NCBI RefSeq assembly: GCF_004795055.1
Contig: NZ_SSBJ01000038.1
Location: forward strand, 1-64,000
Origin: Streptomyces sp. A1136
Lineage (GTDB): Bacteria > Actinomycetota > Actinomycetes > Streptomycetales > Streptomycetaceae
Length of the DNA stretch: 64,000 nt
Reading direction: 5' to 3'
Position numbers and translations under genes: made by a program. Position 1 is the first letter of the stretch. Each line of letters opens with the position of its first letter. The notes below the pieces were generated by a model that searched no databases, had not been told where the DNA came from, and worked only from the letters and a program-made list of their open reading frames with translations. Of the stretch, positions 33,228 through 41,570 are shown one piece after another.

Positions 33228-33254
33228 GACGCCGCTCCCCGCGTTCTTGTGACA
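33228..33254 (-). promoter_or_regulatory. ECF41-type promoter of the sigma factor gene
   Basis: Minus strand TGTCACA (33254-33248), 16 nt, then CGTC (33231-33228). This is exactly the ECF41 consensus TGTCACA-N16-CGTC as I remember it, implying autoregulation. Its position rules out translation from ATG 33255. Confidence 0.8.
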
Positions 33255-33289
33255 TCGCCCGGCCGTGGCGCTCGTCACACGGCCGCACC

Positions 33290-33316
33290 TGTCACAGCGG
33301 GCGGGCCGCCGGCATC
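33290..33316 (+). promoter_or_regulatory. ECF41-type promoter of the AhpD-like gene
   Basis: TGTCACA (33290-33296), 16 nt, then CATC (33313-33316), one mismatch from CGTC. It lies 51 nt before the ATG at 33367 and points the right way. Confidence 0.6.
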
Positions 33317-33366
33317 TCGTGTTCGTCCCTGCAAGACCACGAGTGACCACGAGTGAGGACGACGTC

Positions 33367-33852
33367 ATGGACGCCCGGTTCAACCTGTTCGACAACGAGA
33401 TCTCGGTCAAGTTCACCAAGCGGTTCGCCAACGCCGGTCTGGTGATCCAGCAGTCGCCGCTGGCGAAGTCCACGCAGGAGTTGGTGTCCCTGCGTGCCAG
33501 CCAGATCAACGGCTGCGGCTGGTGCATCGACATGCACACCAAGGAGGCCGAGGCCGCCGGTGAGAGCGCGGTCCGGCTCCACCTGGTCGCGGCCTGGCGC
33601 GAGTCCACCGTGTTCACCGAGGCCGAACGGGCCGCGCTGGCGCTCGCCGAGGAGGGCACCCGGCTCGCCGACGCCCACGAAGGCGTGTCCGACGAGACCT
33701 GGGCCGAGGTGCGCAAGCACTACGACGACGACGAGATCGCGGCGCTGGTCTCCCTGGTCGCCCTGATCAACGCGGCCAACCGACTGGCGGTGATCGTGCA
33801 CCAACGGGGCGGTTCCTACGAACCCGGCATGTTCACCGCCGCACTGGCCTGA
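33367..33852 (+). CDS. Carboxymuconolactone decarboxylase/AhpD-like protein
   Basis: 161 residues. The redox motif is present: QINGCGWCIDMHTKEA, with CxxC and the following His as in AhpD-type peroxidases. It begins MDARFNLFDNE; ATG at 33367 follows GAGGACGACG, and the longer frame has no start signal. COE/CMD proteins of this kind are the usual targets of ECF41 sigma factors, and the two divergent promoters support one regulon. Probably a peroxide or disulfide reductase role; the inducing stress is unknown. Confidence 0.92.
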   Translation: MDARFNLFDNEISVKFTKRFANAGLVIQQSPLAKSTQELVSLRASQINGCGWCIDMHTKEAEAAGESAVRLHLVAAWRESTVFTEAERAALALAEEGTRLADAHEGVSDETWAEVRKHYDDDEIAALVSLVALINAANRLAVIVHQRGGSYEPGMFTAALA

Positions 33853-33886
33853 CTCCCACCCCGCCCCCGGCCCCGCCCTCGCCCGA

Positions 33887-33909
33887 CCCCGCGGCGGCAA
33901 GCCGCGGGG
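33887..33909 (+). terminator. Hairpin after the AhpD-like gene
   Basis: CCCCGCGGC (33887-33895) and GCCGCGGGG (33901-33909) pair perfectly over a 5-nt loop. Confidence 0.6.
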
Positions 33910-33971
33910 GCGCGGCCGGGAGCCCGCGAAAATCGCCGCGGGGTGCCGGAGGCGAATGGCATGCTGGCAGG

Positions 33972-34730
33972 GTGAACGGACCCGGCATTCAACTCACCCT
34001 CGCGCCCGAACTGCACGTCTTCGCCGCCCCCGGGAGGCGCGCCGAGCGCGTTCCCACCGCGACCGACGGCGCCTCCAGCGTCGGGCACGTCGTCGAGTCC
34101 GCCGGCGTCCCGCTCACCGAGGTCGGCCGGCTGCTCGTGGACGGGCACGAGGTGCCGGTCTCGTACGTGCCCCAAGCAGGCGAGCTGGTCGAGGTGTTCG
34201 GCGTCGACCGGCCCCAGCGCATCCCGCGGCGGGACGAGGACGACACCACCCCCCTCCGGTTCCTCCTCGACGTCCACCTCGGCACGCTCGCCCGCCGCCT
34301 GCGCCTGCTCGGTGTCGACGCCGCCTACGAGAACGAGGACATCGGGGACCCCGCCCTCGCCACCCGCTCCGCCGCCGAGCACCGCGTCCTGCTCTCCCGC
34401 GACCGCGGCCTCCTTCGCCGCCGCGAGATCTACGCCGGCGCGTACGTCTACAGCGACAGCCCCGACGAGCAACTGCGCGACGTCCTCAGCCGGTTCGCCC
34501 CGCTCCTGGCGCCCTGGACCCGCTGCACCGCCTGCAACGGACCACTGCGCGAGGCCGACAAGGACAGCGTGGGCGACCGTCTGCAACACGGCACGCAGCG
34601 CTCCTACGACGTGTTCGCCCAGTGCGCCGACTGCGAGCGCGTGTACTGGCGCGGCGCCCACCACGCCCGCCTGGAGCGCATCGTCTCCGAAGCCCTGGCC
34701 GAGTTCGGCCCCGGTGACGCCGCCGCCTGA
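33972..34730 (+). CDS. Mut7-C RNase domain protein with ubiquitin-like N-terminus
   Basis: 252 residues. An N-terminal beta-grasp domain (about 5-80; Mut7-C ubiquitin/RNase-associated) is followed by a PIN-like Mut7-C domain (about 95-235): FLLDVHLGTLARRLRLLGVDA, in part, LSRDRGLLRRR, and a zinc ribbon CTACNGPL...CADCERVYWRG. The family is predicted to be ribonucleases; substrate unknown. The start GTG at 33972 is close to GGCAGG. It is followed after 21 nt by the monooxygenase gene on the same strand. Confidence 0.88.
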   Translation: MNGPGIQLTLAPELHVFAAPGRRAERVPTATDGASSVGHVVESAGVPLTEVGRLLVDGHEVPVSYVPQAGELVEVFGVDRPQRIPRRDEDDTTPLRFLLDVHLGTLARRLRLLGVDAAYENEDIGDPALATRSAAEHRVLLSRDRGLLRRREIYAGAYVYSDSPDEQLRDVLSRFAPLLAPWTRCTACNGPLREADKDSVGDRLQHGTQRSYDVFAQCADCERVYWRGAHHARLERIVSEALAEFGPGDAAA

Positions 34731-34734
34731 TCTG

Positions 34735-34747
34735 CGGCAGACTGCCG
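34735..34747. promoter_or_regulatory. 13-bp palindrome before the monooxygenase start
   Basis: CGGCAG-A-CTGCCG lies 4 nt before the ATG at 34752 and overlaps the presumed ribosome-binding site, so it could hide it as a small hairpin or be an operator. Confidence 0.35.
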
Positions 34748-34751
34748 AGGC

Positions 34752-36239
34752 ATGACTGCCGCTGAGGACCACACCCCCAACGCCGTTGTCGACGTCGCCG
34801 TCGTAGGCGCCGGACCCACCGGGCTCCTGCTCGCCGGCGACCTCGCCGCCGCCGGTCTCTCCGTCACCCTCATCGAGCGCCGCCCCCGCACCGCCCCCAA
34901 CCTGACCCGGGCGTTCGCCGTCCACGCCCGCACCCTCGAACTCCTCGACGCCCGCGGCGTCGCCGACCAACTCGTCTCCACCGGCCGACGAATCGACCGC
35001 CTACGCCCCTTCGGCGGCATGGCCCTCTCCCTTCGACGACTGCGCTCCCGCTACCCCTTCGTGCTGATCACCCCCCAATATGAGACAGAGAAAGTGCTGG
35101 AGCGCCGAGCTCTGTCCACAGGGGCGGTCATCCGATACGACTGCGAAGTCACCGGCCTCCACCAGGACGACGACAGCGTCACCCTCGACATCACCACCCC
35201 CACCGGCCCCGTGCGTCAGACCGCCCGCCACGTCGTCGGCACCGACGGCGTCCGCTCCACCGTCCGCCGGGCCCTCGGCCTGCCCTTCCCCGGCCAGGCC
35301 GTCGTCCGCTCCATGGTCCTGGCCGACGTACGCCTGACCGAGCCCCCCGAGGACTTCCTCGCCGTCAACGGCCGCGACGACGCCTTCGCCCTCATCGTCC
35401 CCTTCGGCGACGGCTGGTACCGCGCCATCGCCTGGCACCGCGACGGCCGCGCCGCCGACACCGACCCCGTCGACCTCGAAGAGCTGCGCACCATCACCCG
35501 CGCCGCCCTCGGCACCGACCACGGCATGCACGACCCGCGCTGGATGTCCCGCTTCCACAGCGACGAACGCCAAGTCCCCCACTACCGCGTCGGCCGCGTC
35601 TTCCTCGCCGGGGACGCCGCCCACGTCCACTCCCCCGCCGGCGGCATGGGCATGAACACCGGCCTCCAGGACGCAGCCAACCTCTCCTGGAAGCTCGCCG
35701 CCGTCCTCGGCGGCCACAGTCCCGACCCCGAGGCCCTCCTCGACAGCTACCACCGCGAGCGCCACCCCGTCGGCCGCCTCGTCCTGCGCGCGAGCGGCGC
35801 CCTCGTCCGCACCGCCATGGTCGGCGACCCCGCCCGCCGCGCCGCCCGCGCCCTCGGCGCCGCACTGCTCGCCCGGTTCCACCCCGCCCAGGAGCGCGCC
35901 CTCGGCCTGGTCTCCGGCATCGGGATCGGCTACCCGCCCCCGCCGGGCACCCACCGCCCGACCACCGCGGGCCGTCGCGCCCCCGACCTGCCCCTCGCCG
36001 GCGGCCTGCGCCTCTACGAGGCCCTGCGCACCGGCGGCTTCGTCCTCGTCACCCCTCCCGGCCGGCCCACCCCGCCCGGCAGCCCGCTCGCCCACCACCA
36101 CTGGCCCACCGGGCGGCGTACGGCGTCCGTCCTCGTACGCCCCGACGGCTACGTCGCCTGGAGCGCCGAGCGGGCCGACGACACCGCGACCGCCTCCGCC
36201 GTCGCGTCCTGGCTCCTCCCGCGGGGAAAGAAGGAGTAG
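34752..36239 (+). CDS. FAD-dependent monooxygenase (PheA/TfdB-like)
   Basis: 495 residues of the aromatic hydroxylase group. FAD motifs: VVGAGPTGLLLAG (residues 18-30), the DG motif VVGTDGVRSTVRRALGL, and GDAAHVHSPAGGMGMNTGLQDA, in part, that binds the ribityl part. A C-terminal thioredoxin-like domain (about 400-490) is typical of phenol-hydroxylase relatives such as those acting on polyketides. NADPH and O2 are used to hydroxylate or rearrange an aromatic substrate; no biosynthetic cluster is nearby, so the substrate is unknown. Confidence 0.92.
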   Translation: MTAAEDHTPNAVVDVAVVGAGPTGLLLAGDLAAAGLSVTLIERRPRTAPNLTRAFAVHARTLELLDARGVADQLVSTGRRIDRLRPFGGMALSLRRLRSRYPFVLITPQYETEKVLERRALSTGAVIRYDCEVTGLHQDDDSVTLDITTPTGPVRQTARHVVGTDGVRSTVRRALGLPFPGQAVVRSMVLADVRLTEPPEDFLAVNGRDDAFALIVPFGDGWYRAIAWHRDGRAADTDPVDLEELRTITRAALGTDHGMHDPRWMSRFHSDERQVPHYRVGRVFLAGDAAHVHSPAGGMGMNTGLQDAANLSWKLAAVLGGHSPDPEALLDSYHRERHPVGRLVLRASGALVRTAMVGDPARRAARALGAALLARFHPAQERALGLVSGIGIGYPPPPGTHRPTTAGRRAPDLPLAGGLRLYEALRTGGFVLVTPPGRPTPPGSPLAHHHWPTGRRTASVLVRPDGYVAWSAERADDTATASAVASWLLPRGKKE

Positions 36240-36296
36240 GCCCGCCGCCCGGAGCCGCCGCCGGTGCCGACCGCCCGGGCCCGCCTCCGCACCGCG

Positions 36297-36794
36297 TCAG
36301 AAGGCGTACGCGTCCCCCGTGTCCAGCGCCAGCACCGTGTGCTCGTTGTTGCCGCTGTTGCGGTCGGCGGCGTCGCCGTTCCACAACGTGTCGACCCGCA
36401 CCACCACCTCCGCGACCGGCTCCCGCAGCCCGAGCACCAGCGCGATGTGCCGGCCCTGCCCGTGCGCGGGCAGCGGCCCGGTCTCGCAGACCACCTCGCG
36501 CCTGCCCGCCCGCGCGCAACCCTCGGCCGGCTCCTGCCGGTCGGCGAGGTCCTCCGACAGTCGCACCCGGAGCGTGGTGTCGGCCAGCGCGTTCGGGCCC
36601 TCGTTGTGCGGGACCAGCCACACGCGCAGCCGCCCCTCGTCCAGCGAGACCCGGCCGTGGTACGAGACGTCCGCCTCGGCCCCCGGCGTCGGGTCCCCGA
36701 CGCCGCCCGCGCCCCAGGCGCCGCCCGTACCGCAGGCACCGCCCACGACGAGCAAGCCCGCCACCACCACACTCCGTACGGCACCACGGCGCAC
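36297..36794 (-). CDS. Putative secreted lipoprotein, CARDB-like
   Basis: 165 residues. GTG at 36794 follows GGAGG by 8 nt and opens a signal peptide MRRGAVRSVVVAGLLVVGGAC, written in part, with lipobox GGAC. The mature part is a single beta-rich domain (VWLVPHNEGPNALADTTLRVRLSED, in part; NSGNNEHTVLALDTG at the end) resembling the CARDB/DUF11 Ig-like fold. The longer frame upstream has no start signal. Function unknown; possibly a surface adhesion or scaffold protein. It converges with the monooxygenase gene. Confidence 0.75.
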   Translation of the reverse strand: MRRGAVRSVVVAGLLVVGGACGTGGAWGAGGVGDPTPGAEADVSYHGRVSLDEGRLRVWLVPHNEGPNALADTTLRVRLSEDLADRQEPAEGCARAGRREVVCETGPLPAHGQGRHIALVLGLREPVAEVVVRVDTLWNGDAADRNSGNNEHTVLALDTGDAYAF

Positions 36795-36966
36795 CGCCAC
36801 CACCTCCGGCGCGCACGCTAGAGCGCCCGGACGCCCGCCGGTCGGACCATCACACGAAGGAGGGCGGGTCGCCGCTCCCACTGCGCCCAACCGGCCCCGC
36901 CGTGTCATCCGCCTATGCTGGCCGGTAATCGCCCGTACGAACGAACGACGAACGAGGAGCACGCCC

Positions 36967-37728
36967 ATGAGCCCCGCCACCCGGACCGCCGTAGTCACCG
37001 GCGCGAGCAGCGGCATCGGCGCGGCCACCGCCCGGCAGCTCGCGGCCGCCGGCTACCACGTGGTCCTCACCGCCCGCCGCAAGGACCGCGTCGAGGCCCT
37101 CGCCGCCGAGATCACCGACGCGGGGCACGAGGCCACCGCCCACGCCCTCGACGTCACCGACCGCGCCGCCGTGGACGCCTTCGCGGCCTCCCTCCCGGAC
37201 TGTGACGTGCTCGTCAACAACGCCGGCGGCGCCATCGGCGCCGAGCCCGTCGCGACCGGCGACCCCGCCGACTGGCGCACGATGTACGAGGTCAACGTCA
37301 TCGGCACGCTCAATGTCACCCAGGCCCTCCTCCCGGCCCTCATCGCCTCGGGCGACGGCACGGTGGTCGTCCTGTCCTCCACCGCCGGGCACTCCACCTA
37401 CGAGGGCGGCGCCGGCTACGTGGCCGCCAAGAACGGCGCCCGCGTCCTCGCTGAGACGCTCCGCCTGGAGATCGTCGGGCAGCCCGTCCGCGTCATCGAG
37501 ATCGCTCCGGGCATGGTCAAGACGGAGGAGTTCGCGAAGACCCGCTTCCGCGGTGACGCCGAGAAGGCCGAGAAGGTCTACGCGGGCGTCGCGCACCCGC
37601 TGTCCGCCGACGACGTGGCCGACACCGTCACCTGGGCGGTGACCCGCCCCAGCCACGTCAACATCGACCTGCTGGTGGTCCGCCCCCGCGCCCAGGCCTC
37701 GAACACGAAGGTCCACCGCGAGCTGTAA
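36967..37728 (+). CDS. SDR family NAD(P)-dependent oxidoreductase
   Basis: 253 residues, classical short-chain dehydrogenase: cofactor loop TGASSGIGAATARQL, NNAGG, catalytic Ser in VLSSTAGH and Tyr/Lys in GYVAAKNG. The residue after strand 2 (LTARRKDR) favours NADP(H). It resembles the YdfG/serine-type SDRs (IAPGMVKTEEF). ATG at 36967 follows GAGGAGCACGCCC. Substrate unknown. Confidence 0.93.
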   Translation: MSPATRTAVVTGASSGIGAATARQLAAAGYHVVLTARRKDRVEALAAEITDAGHEATAHALDVTDRAAVDAFAASLPDCDVLVNNAGGAIGAEPVATGDPADWRTMYEVNVIGTLNVTQALLPALIASGDGTVVVLSSTAGHSTYEGGAGYVAAKNGARVLAETLRLEIVGQPVRVIEIAPGMVKTEEFAKTRFRGDAEKAEKVYAGVAHPLSADDVADTVTWAVTRPSHVNIDLLVVRPRAQASNTKVHREL

Positions 37729-37736
37729 CCGGACCG

Positions 37737-37994
37737 GTGCCCCTGCCCGGTGCCACCAACCGGTCGGACGACCTGGGCTCCAAAGTCGACTGCTACGCCC
37801 AGGCCGGGATCCCGGTATACGTCGTGGGCGACCGCCGCCACGACGAGGTCGTCCTCTACACCGACCCGCGCGGCGGCGAGTACCGCTCGCGCAAGCCCTT
37901 CGAACGGGGCGCCTCCCTCCTTCTCCCCGAGTCGACCGGGGTCACCCTGGAACCGCCCGTCGACCGCCTCCTCGACGGCGACGAGGGCAGATGA
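37737..37994 (+). pseudogene. Uma2-family nuclease remnant (C-terminal part)
   Basis: An 85-codon frame from GTG 37737 matches only the C-terminal half of Uma2 (DUF820) restriction-like proteins: RSDDLGSKVDCYAQAGIPVYVV followed by DEVVLYTDPRGGEYRSRKPF and LLLPESTGVTLEPP, each in part. Full-length proteins are about 190 residues; the N-terminal half, including part of the nuclease core, is missing. No ribosome-binding site is evident. It starts 8 nt after the SDR gene. It is probably a decayed copy; a mobile or expanded family in streptomycetes. Confidence 0.75.
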
Positions 37995-37998
37995 CAGC

Positions 37999-38034
37999 CG
38001 GAGGGTCCGGACCGTCGACCGTCCGGACCCTCCG
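37999..38034. terminator. Bidirectional terminator between the Uma2 remnant and rtcB
   Basis: CGGAGGGTCCGGAC (37999-38012) pairs perfectly with GTCCGGACCCTCCG (38021-38034) over an 8-nt loop. Confidence 0.85.
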
Positions 38035-38072
38035 CTCCCCCGCGCCTCCACTCCTACGGCCCCCGCCGGACC

Positions 38073-39272
38073 TCAGCCCTTGACGCAGATGACCTGCTTG
38101 AGCTTGGCGACCACCGCGACGAGGTCCGTCTGCTGGTCGATGACCTGCTCGATCGACTTGTAGGCGCCCGGGATCTCGTCCACCACACCCGAGTCCTTGC
38201 GGCACTCCACGCCCTTGGTCTGCTCCGCGAGGTCCCGGGCCGAGAACCGCTTCTTCGCCGCCGTCCGGCTCATCTTCCGGCCGGCGCCGTGCGAAGCGGA
38301 GTTGAAGGACTTCTCGTTGCCGAGACCCTTCACGATGTAGGAACCCGTGCCCATCGAGCCGGGGATGATCCCGTGGTCCCCGCTGCCGGCGCGGATCGCG
38401 CCCTTGCGCGTGACCAGCAGGTCCATCCCGTCGTACCGCTCCTCCGCCACGTAGTTGTGGTGACAGCTGATCTCCGGCTCGAAAGAGACCTTCGCCTTCC
38501 GGAACTCCTTGCGGACGACCTCTTTGAACAGGCTCATCATCACGGCGCGGTTGAACTCGGCGTACTCCTGCGCCCAGAAGAGGTCGTTGCGGTAGGCCCG
38601 CATCTCCGGGGTCGCCGCCAGGAACACGGCGAGGTCCCGGTCGACCAGGCCCTGGTTGTGGGAGAGCCCACGGGCCACGTCGATGTGGAAGCTCGCCAGT
38701 TCGTTGCCGATGTTGCGCGAACCCGAGTGCAACATCAGCCAGACGGAACCCGACTCATCGAGACAGAATTCGACAAAGTGGTTTCCCGAGCCGAGCGTTC
38801 CCACCTGCTTCGCGGCGCGCTCACGACGGGACTTGACCGCGTCCGTGAGGTAGTCGAACCTCTGCCACAGGTCGTCGTACGCCTTCTCACTCACCCCGAA
38901 CCCGTACAGCCGCGCCGGGTCCACCGGGTCCCGGTGGAGGCCCACGCCCACCGGGATGGCCCGCTCGATCTTCGAGCGGAGCGCCGACAGGTCCCCCGGC
39001 AGGTCGTTCGCCGTGAGGGAGGTCTTCACCGCCGACATGCCGCAGCCGATGTCGACGCCCACCGCCGCCGGGCACACCGCGTCCTTCATCGCGATCACCG
39101 AACCGACCGTGGCCCCCTTGCCGTAGTGGACGTCCGGCATGACGGCCAGGCCCTTGATCCACGGGAGGGTGGCGACGTTGCGCAGTTGCCGCATCGCGTG
39201 GTCCTCGACCGACGCGGGATCGGTCCACATCCGGATCGGAACCTTCGCCCCGGGCACCTCTACATACGACAT
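38073..39272 (-). CDS. rtcB: RNA-splicing ligase RtcB
   Basis: 399 residues. RtcB joins RNA 2',3'-cyclic phosphate or 3'-phosphate ends to 5'-OH ends using GTP and Mn2+. Marks: VMPDVHYGKGATVGSVIAMKD, in part, the metal Cys in GVDIGCGM, GSGNHFVEF, and the guanylated His in SASHGAGRKMSR. It is of the shorter bacterial RtcB2-like size. No archease or RNA cyclase gene is adjacent. A role in repair of stress-cleaved RNA is likely but inferred. Confidence 0.95.
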   Translation of the reverse strand: MSYVEVPGAKVPIRMWTDPASVEDHAMRQLRNVATLPWIKGLAVMPDVHYGKGATVGSVIAMKDAVCPAAVGVDIGCGMSAVKTSLTANDLPGDLSALRSKIERAIPVGVGLHRDPVDPARLYGFGVSEKAYDDLWQRFDYLTDAVKSRRERAAKQVGTLGSGNHFVEFCLDESGSVWLMLHSGSRNIGNELASFHIDVARGLSHNQGLVDRDLAVFLAATPEMRAYRNDLFWAQEYAEFNRAVMMSLFKEVVRKEFRKAKVSFEPEISCHHNYVAEERYDGMDLLVTRKGAIRAGSGDHGIIPGSMGTGSYIVKGLGNEKSFNSASHGAGRKMSRTAAKKRFSARDLAEQTKGVECRKDSGVVDEIPGAYKSIEQVIDQQTDLVAVVAKLKQVICVKG

Positions 39273-39465
39273 AACAGCCTCAAAACCCCGTTAAGCACAG
39301 GAAAGTCGGAATACGCAAAAAGCCTCGCTCAAGGCCCCATAGCGGACAGGGAACCGGCGCCGGCACCAACGTGTGCGATAGACATTGTGTCCAGCCGTGC
39401 CCCAGGCACGGCAAAGCAATTTCCTGACCGCCGGGCAGCCGGCCGGCCGAAGGGAGCCATGGGAC

Positions 39466-40335
39466 GTGCAGCGCAAGGCGGTACGACGGCGGGCCCTGCC
39501 AGGTGTCGCGATGCTCACCGCGCTCGTGGCCGGGGTCACCGGCCTCACCGGGTGCACCGAGACGAGCAGCCCCGGGACCACCACCGACGCGAAGGCCGGC
39601 GGCAGCACCGTCGCGCCCGCCCAGCCGGGGAAGTACCGCAATCTCCCGGCGCCCTGCAAGGCCGTCGACGCCAAGCGGCTGCGGGTCATGCTCCCCGCCG
39701 ACGAGAGCCTCACCAACCAGCAGCGCGAGCAGCTCTACGCCGGGACCGCCGACGCCTCCTACGACGCCGACCGGCGCGTGGGCTGCCGTTGGACCGCGCA
39801 GACGCCCTCCGAGACCCGGCTGCTGTCCGTCGGCTTCGAGCGGGTGGTCTCCTACGACCGGGCCACCGCGAGCGACGACGACAAGGCGCGCCAGGTGTAC
39901 GTGCGCCGACTCACCGACGCGCACCTGCCCTTCCCGGGGGCTACGGCGACGCCTTCCCCGCCGGTCGCGTCCGCCTCGACCGGCGGGGCGCCCGCGGCGC
40001 CCCCGAGTCCCACCGGCAGCCCGGGCGGCAGCCCCACCGGCAGCCCCGGCGCCGGCCCGGGCGCCGGTCCCGGCCCCACCGCCGCGCCCGAACTCGGCTC
40101 CCGCGTCCTGGAAGGGCTCGGCAACGAGGCCTACATCGAGGACAAGCTGAGCCCGGCCGGCACCACCGCCCCGCAGTCGCGCACCGTGCGCACTGTGTTC
40201 CGCACCTCGAACGTCATCGTCACCATCGAGTACAGCGTCCAGCCCTCCCAGCCCGGCGTCGTCCCTTCCAGCGTGGAAACCCAGGACAGGGTCAGGCAGT
40301 TGGCGCAGGCGCTCGTCGAGCGGTTCAACGACTGA
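39466..40335 (+). CDS. DUF3558 family lipoprotein
   Basis: 289 residues. Signal peptide with lipobox LTGC (about residue 30), then a DUF3558-type domain interrupted by a Pro/Gly/Ser-rich linker (about 165-210, SPTGSPGGSPTGSPGAG) and ending with VIVTIEYSVQPSQ. GTG at 39466 is chosen because GAAGGGAG lies 9 nt upstream and the basic start of a signal peptide follows at once. A hairpin GCCGTGCC-CCA-GGCACGGC (39394-39412) is in the upstream region. Function unknown; the next gene is a second family member. Confidence 0.87.
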   Translation: MQRKAVRRRALPGVAMLTALVAGVTGLTGCTETSSPGTTTDAKAGGSTVAPAQPGKYRNLPAPCKAVDAKRLRVMLPADESLTNQQREQLYAGTADASYDADRRVGCRWTAQTPSETRLLSVGFERVVSYDRATASDDDKARQVYVRRLTDAHLPFPGATATPSPPVASASTGGAPAAPPSPTGSPGGSPTGSPGAGPGAGPGPTAAPELGSRVLEGLGNEAYIEDKLSPAGTTAPQSRTVRTVFRTSNVIVTIEYSVQPSQPGVVPSSVETQDRVRQLAQALVERFND

Positions 40336-40445
40336 CCGCACGCGCCCCCGAGGGGCGCGCGCGGCCCGCGTGACGGCGCGCACAGCAGCCGGGCGCCGGG
40401 TCGGGCTACCGTTGTTCGAGTCCCGCGCCCGCAACGCGCCGACAC

Positions 40446-40511
40446 CAAGGGCCGCACCAGGGCCGCAGCAAGGCCCGCACGAAGGCCCGTGAAAAGGCCC
40501 GTGAGAAGGCC
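40446..40511. repeat. Degenerate 11-12 nt tandem repeat upstream of the second DUF3558 gene
   Basis: About six units of the form AAGGCCCGTGA / AGGGCCGCACC lie directly before the ribosome-binding region of the gene at 40530. In the downstream gene's frame the last units read K-A-R-E, but no start codon supports translation. Confidence 0.75.
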
Positions 40512-40529
40512 CCAACGACTGAAGGAACC

Positions 40530-41384
40530 ATGCACCGATCAGCCTCGCGCCTCACCCGCGTTCTCGCCTGCGCAGCCGTCCCGGTGATCCTCACCGTCGC
40601 CGGATGCTCCTCCGACTCGGGCGGCAAGGCCTCGGGCTCGGACGGCAAGAAGTCCGATTCCTCCGCATCCTCGAAGCCGAACGCGAAGAAGACGCCCACC
40701 CTGGAGAAGGTGGCGTTCACCACGCTGCCCGAGCCCTGCAAGGCGGTGCAGTCGAAGACCATCGACACCCTCGTGCCCGAGGCGAAGGACAAGAACGGCT
40801 CTGCGACGAAGTCGAACGACCTCTCCAGCCGCGCCAGCTGCTCCTGGAACGGCCTCGACGAGGACGGCCTCAAGGGTTCGCAGTACCACTGGCTGTCGAT
40901 CTCGCTGGTCCGCTACGACTCCCACGCCACGCTCGGCAGCGGCAACAAGCGCGCCGAGGACCAGTACAACAAGCAGGTCGAGACGGCGAAGAAGGTCGAC
41001 GGCGCCCACGACGTCAAGGTCGAGCAGGCCGGCGGGATCGGCGACCAGGGCACCTCGGTCGTCTACGGCGTGAAGAAGGACGTCGACTTCTTCAACACCA
41101 CCGTCGTCGTGCGGGACAAGAACGTCGTGATCACCCTCGACTACAACGGCGCCGCCTACGAGGGCGCCGCCGCCCCCGACCAGGGCAAGCTGCTCCAGGA
41201 CGCCATCGCCGCCGCCAAGGAGACGGCCGCCTCGGTGGAGGCCGCGGGCACCGGCCAGCCGGCCCCCAACCAGCCGGCCCCCGGACAGGGCGCACCCCAG
41301 GGCGGCGCCCCGCAGTCCCCGGCGCCTTCGCAGTCGGCGCAGGAGTCCAAGTCCCCGGAGCCCTCGAAGTCCGCCGAGCAGTAG
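40530..41384 (+). CDS. DUF3558 family lipoprotein
   Basis: 284 residues: signal MHRSASRLTRVLACAAVPV with lipobox VAGC, a Ser/Lys-rich linker, a DUF3558 domain (about 58-230; LPEPCKAVQ, RASCSWNGLDEDG, SYHWLSISL-type strands) and a Pro/Gln/Ser tail. Two conserved cysteines (PEPCK and ASCSW) probably form a disulfide and also occur in the preceding paralogue (PAPCK, VGCRW). The pair is likely an old duplication. GAAGGA precedes the ATG. Function unknown; cell-envelope location expected. Confidence 0.88.
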   Translation: MHRSASRLTRVLACAAVPVILTVAGCSSDSGGKASGSDGKKSDSSASSKPNAKKTPTLEKVAFTTLPEPCKAVQSKTIDTLVPEAKDKNGSATKSNDLSSRASCSWNGLDEDGLKGSQYHWLSISLVRYDSHATLGSGNKRAEDQYNKQVETAKKVDGAHDVKVEQAGGIGDQGTSVVYGVKKDVDFFNTTVVVRDKNVVITLDYNGAAYEGAAAPDQGKLLQDAIAAAKETAASVEAAGTGQPAPNQPAPGQGAPQGGAPQSPAPSQSAQESKSPEPSKSAEQ

Positions 41385-41570
41385 GCGGCAGGCGGACGGC
41401 GGCGCCGAAACCGGCAGGAACCGGCAGGAAGCGCCCCGTCCGGGCAGGGGAATCCGCAGGAGCAGGGGCAGAGGTGGGGCTGACATCCAGTCACCCGTAC
41501 TCTGTGCCTGCCCGGGCTCCTCGCAGCTCTGGCAGCAGCTCGTAGCACGTCGAAGGGGAGGGGATCACGG

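Noticed and set aside
33178-33288. N-terminal extension of the ECF41 sigma factor to ATG 33255 or 33288
   Set aside because: Both starts lie at or upstream of the perfect ECF41-type promoter, so they should not be in the transcript; the extra residues also match no sigma domain.
40405-40435. A tRNA T-loop-like string (GTTCGAGTCCCGC)
   Set aside because: The flanking bases do not form a T stem, and no acceptor, D or anticodon arm can be drawn around it.
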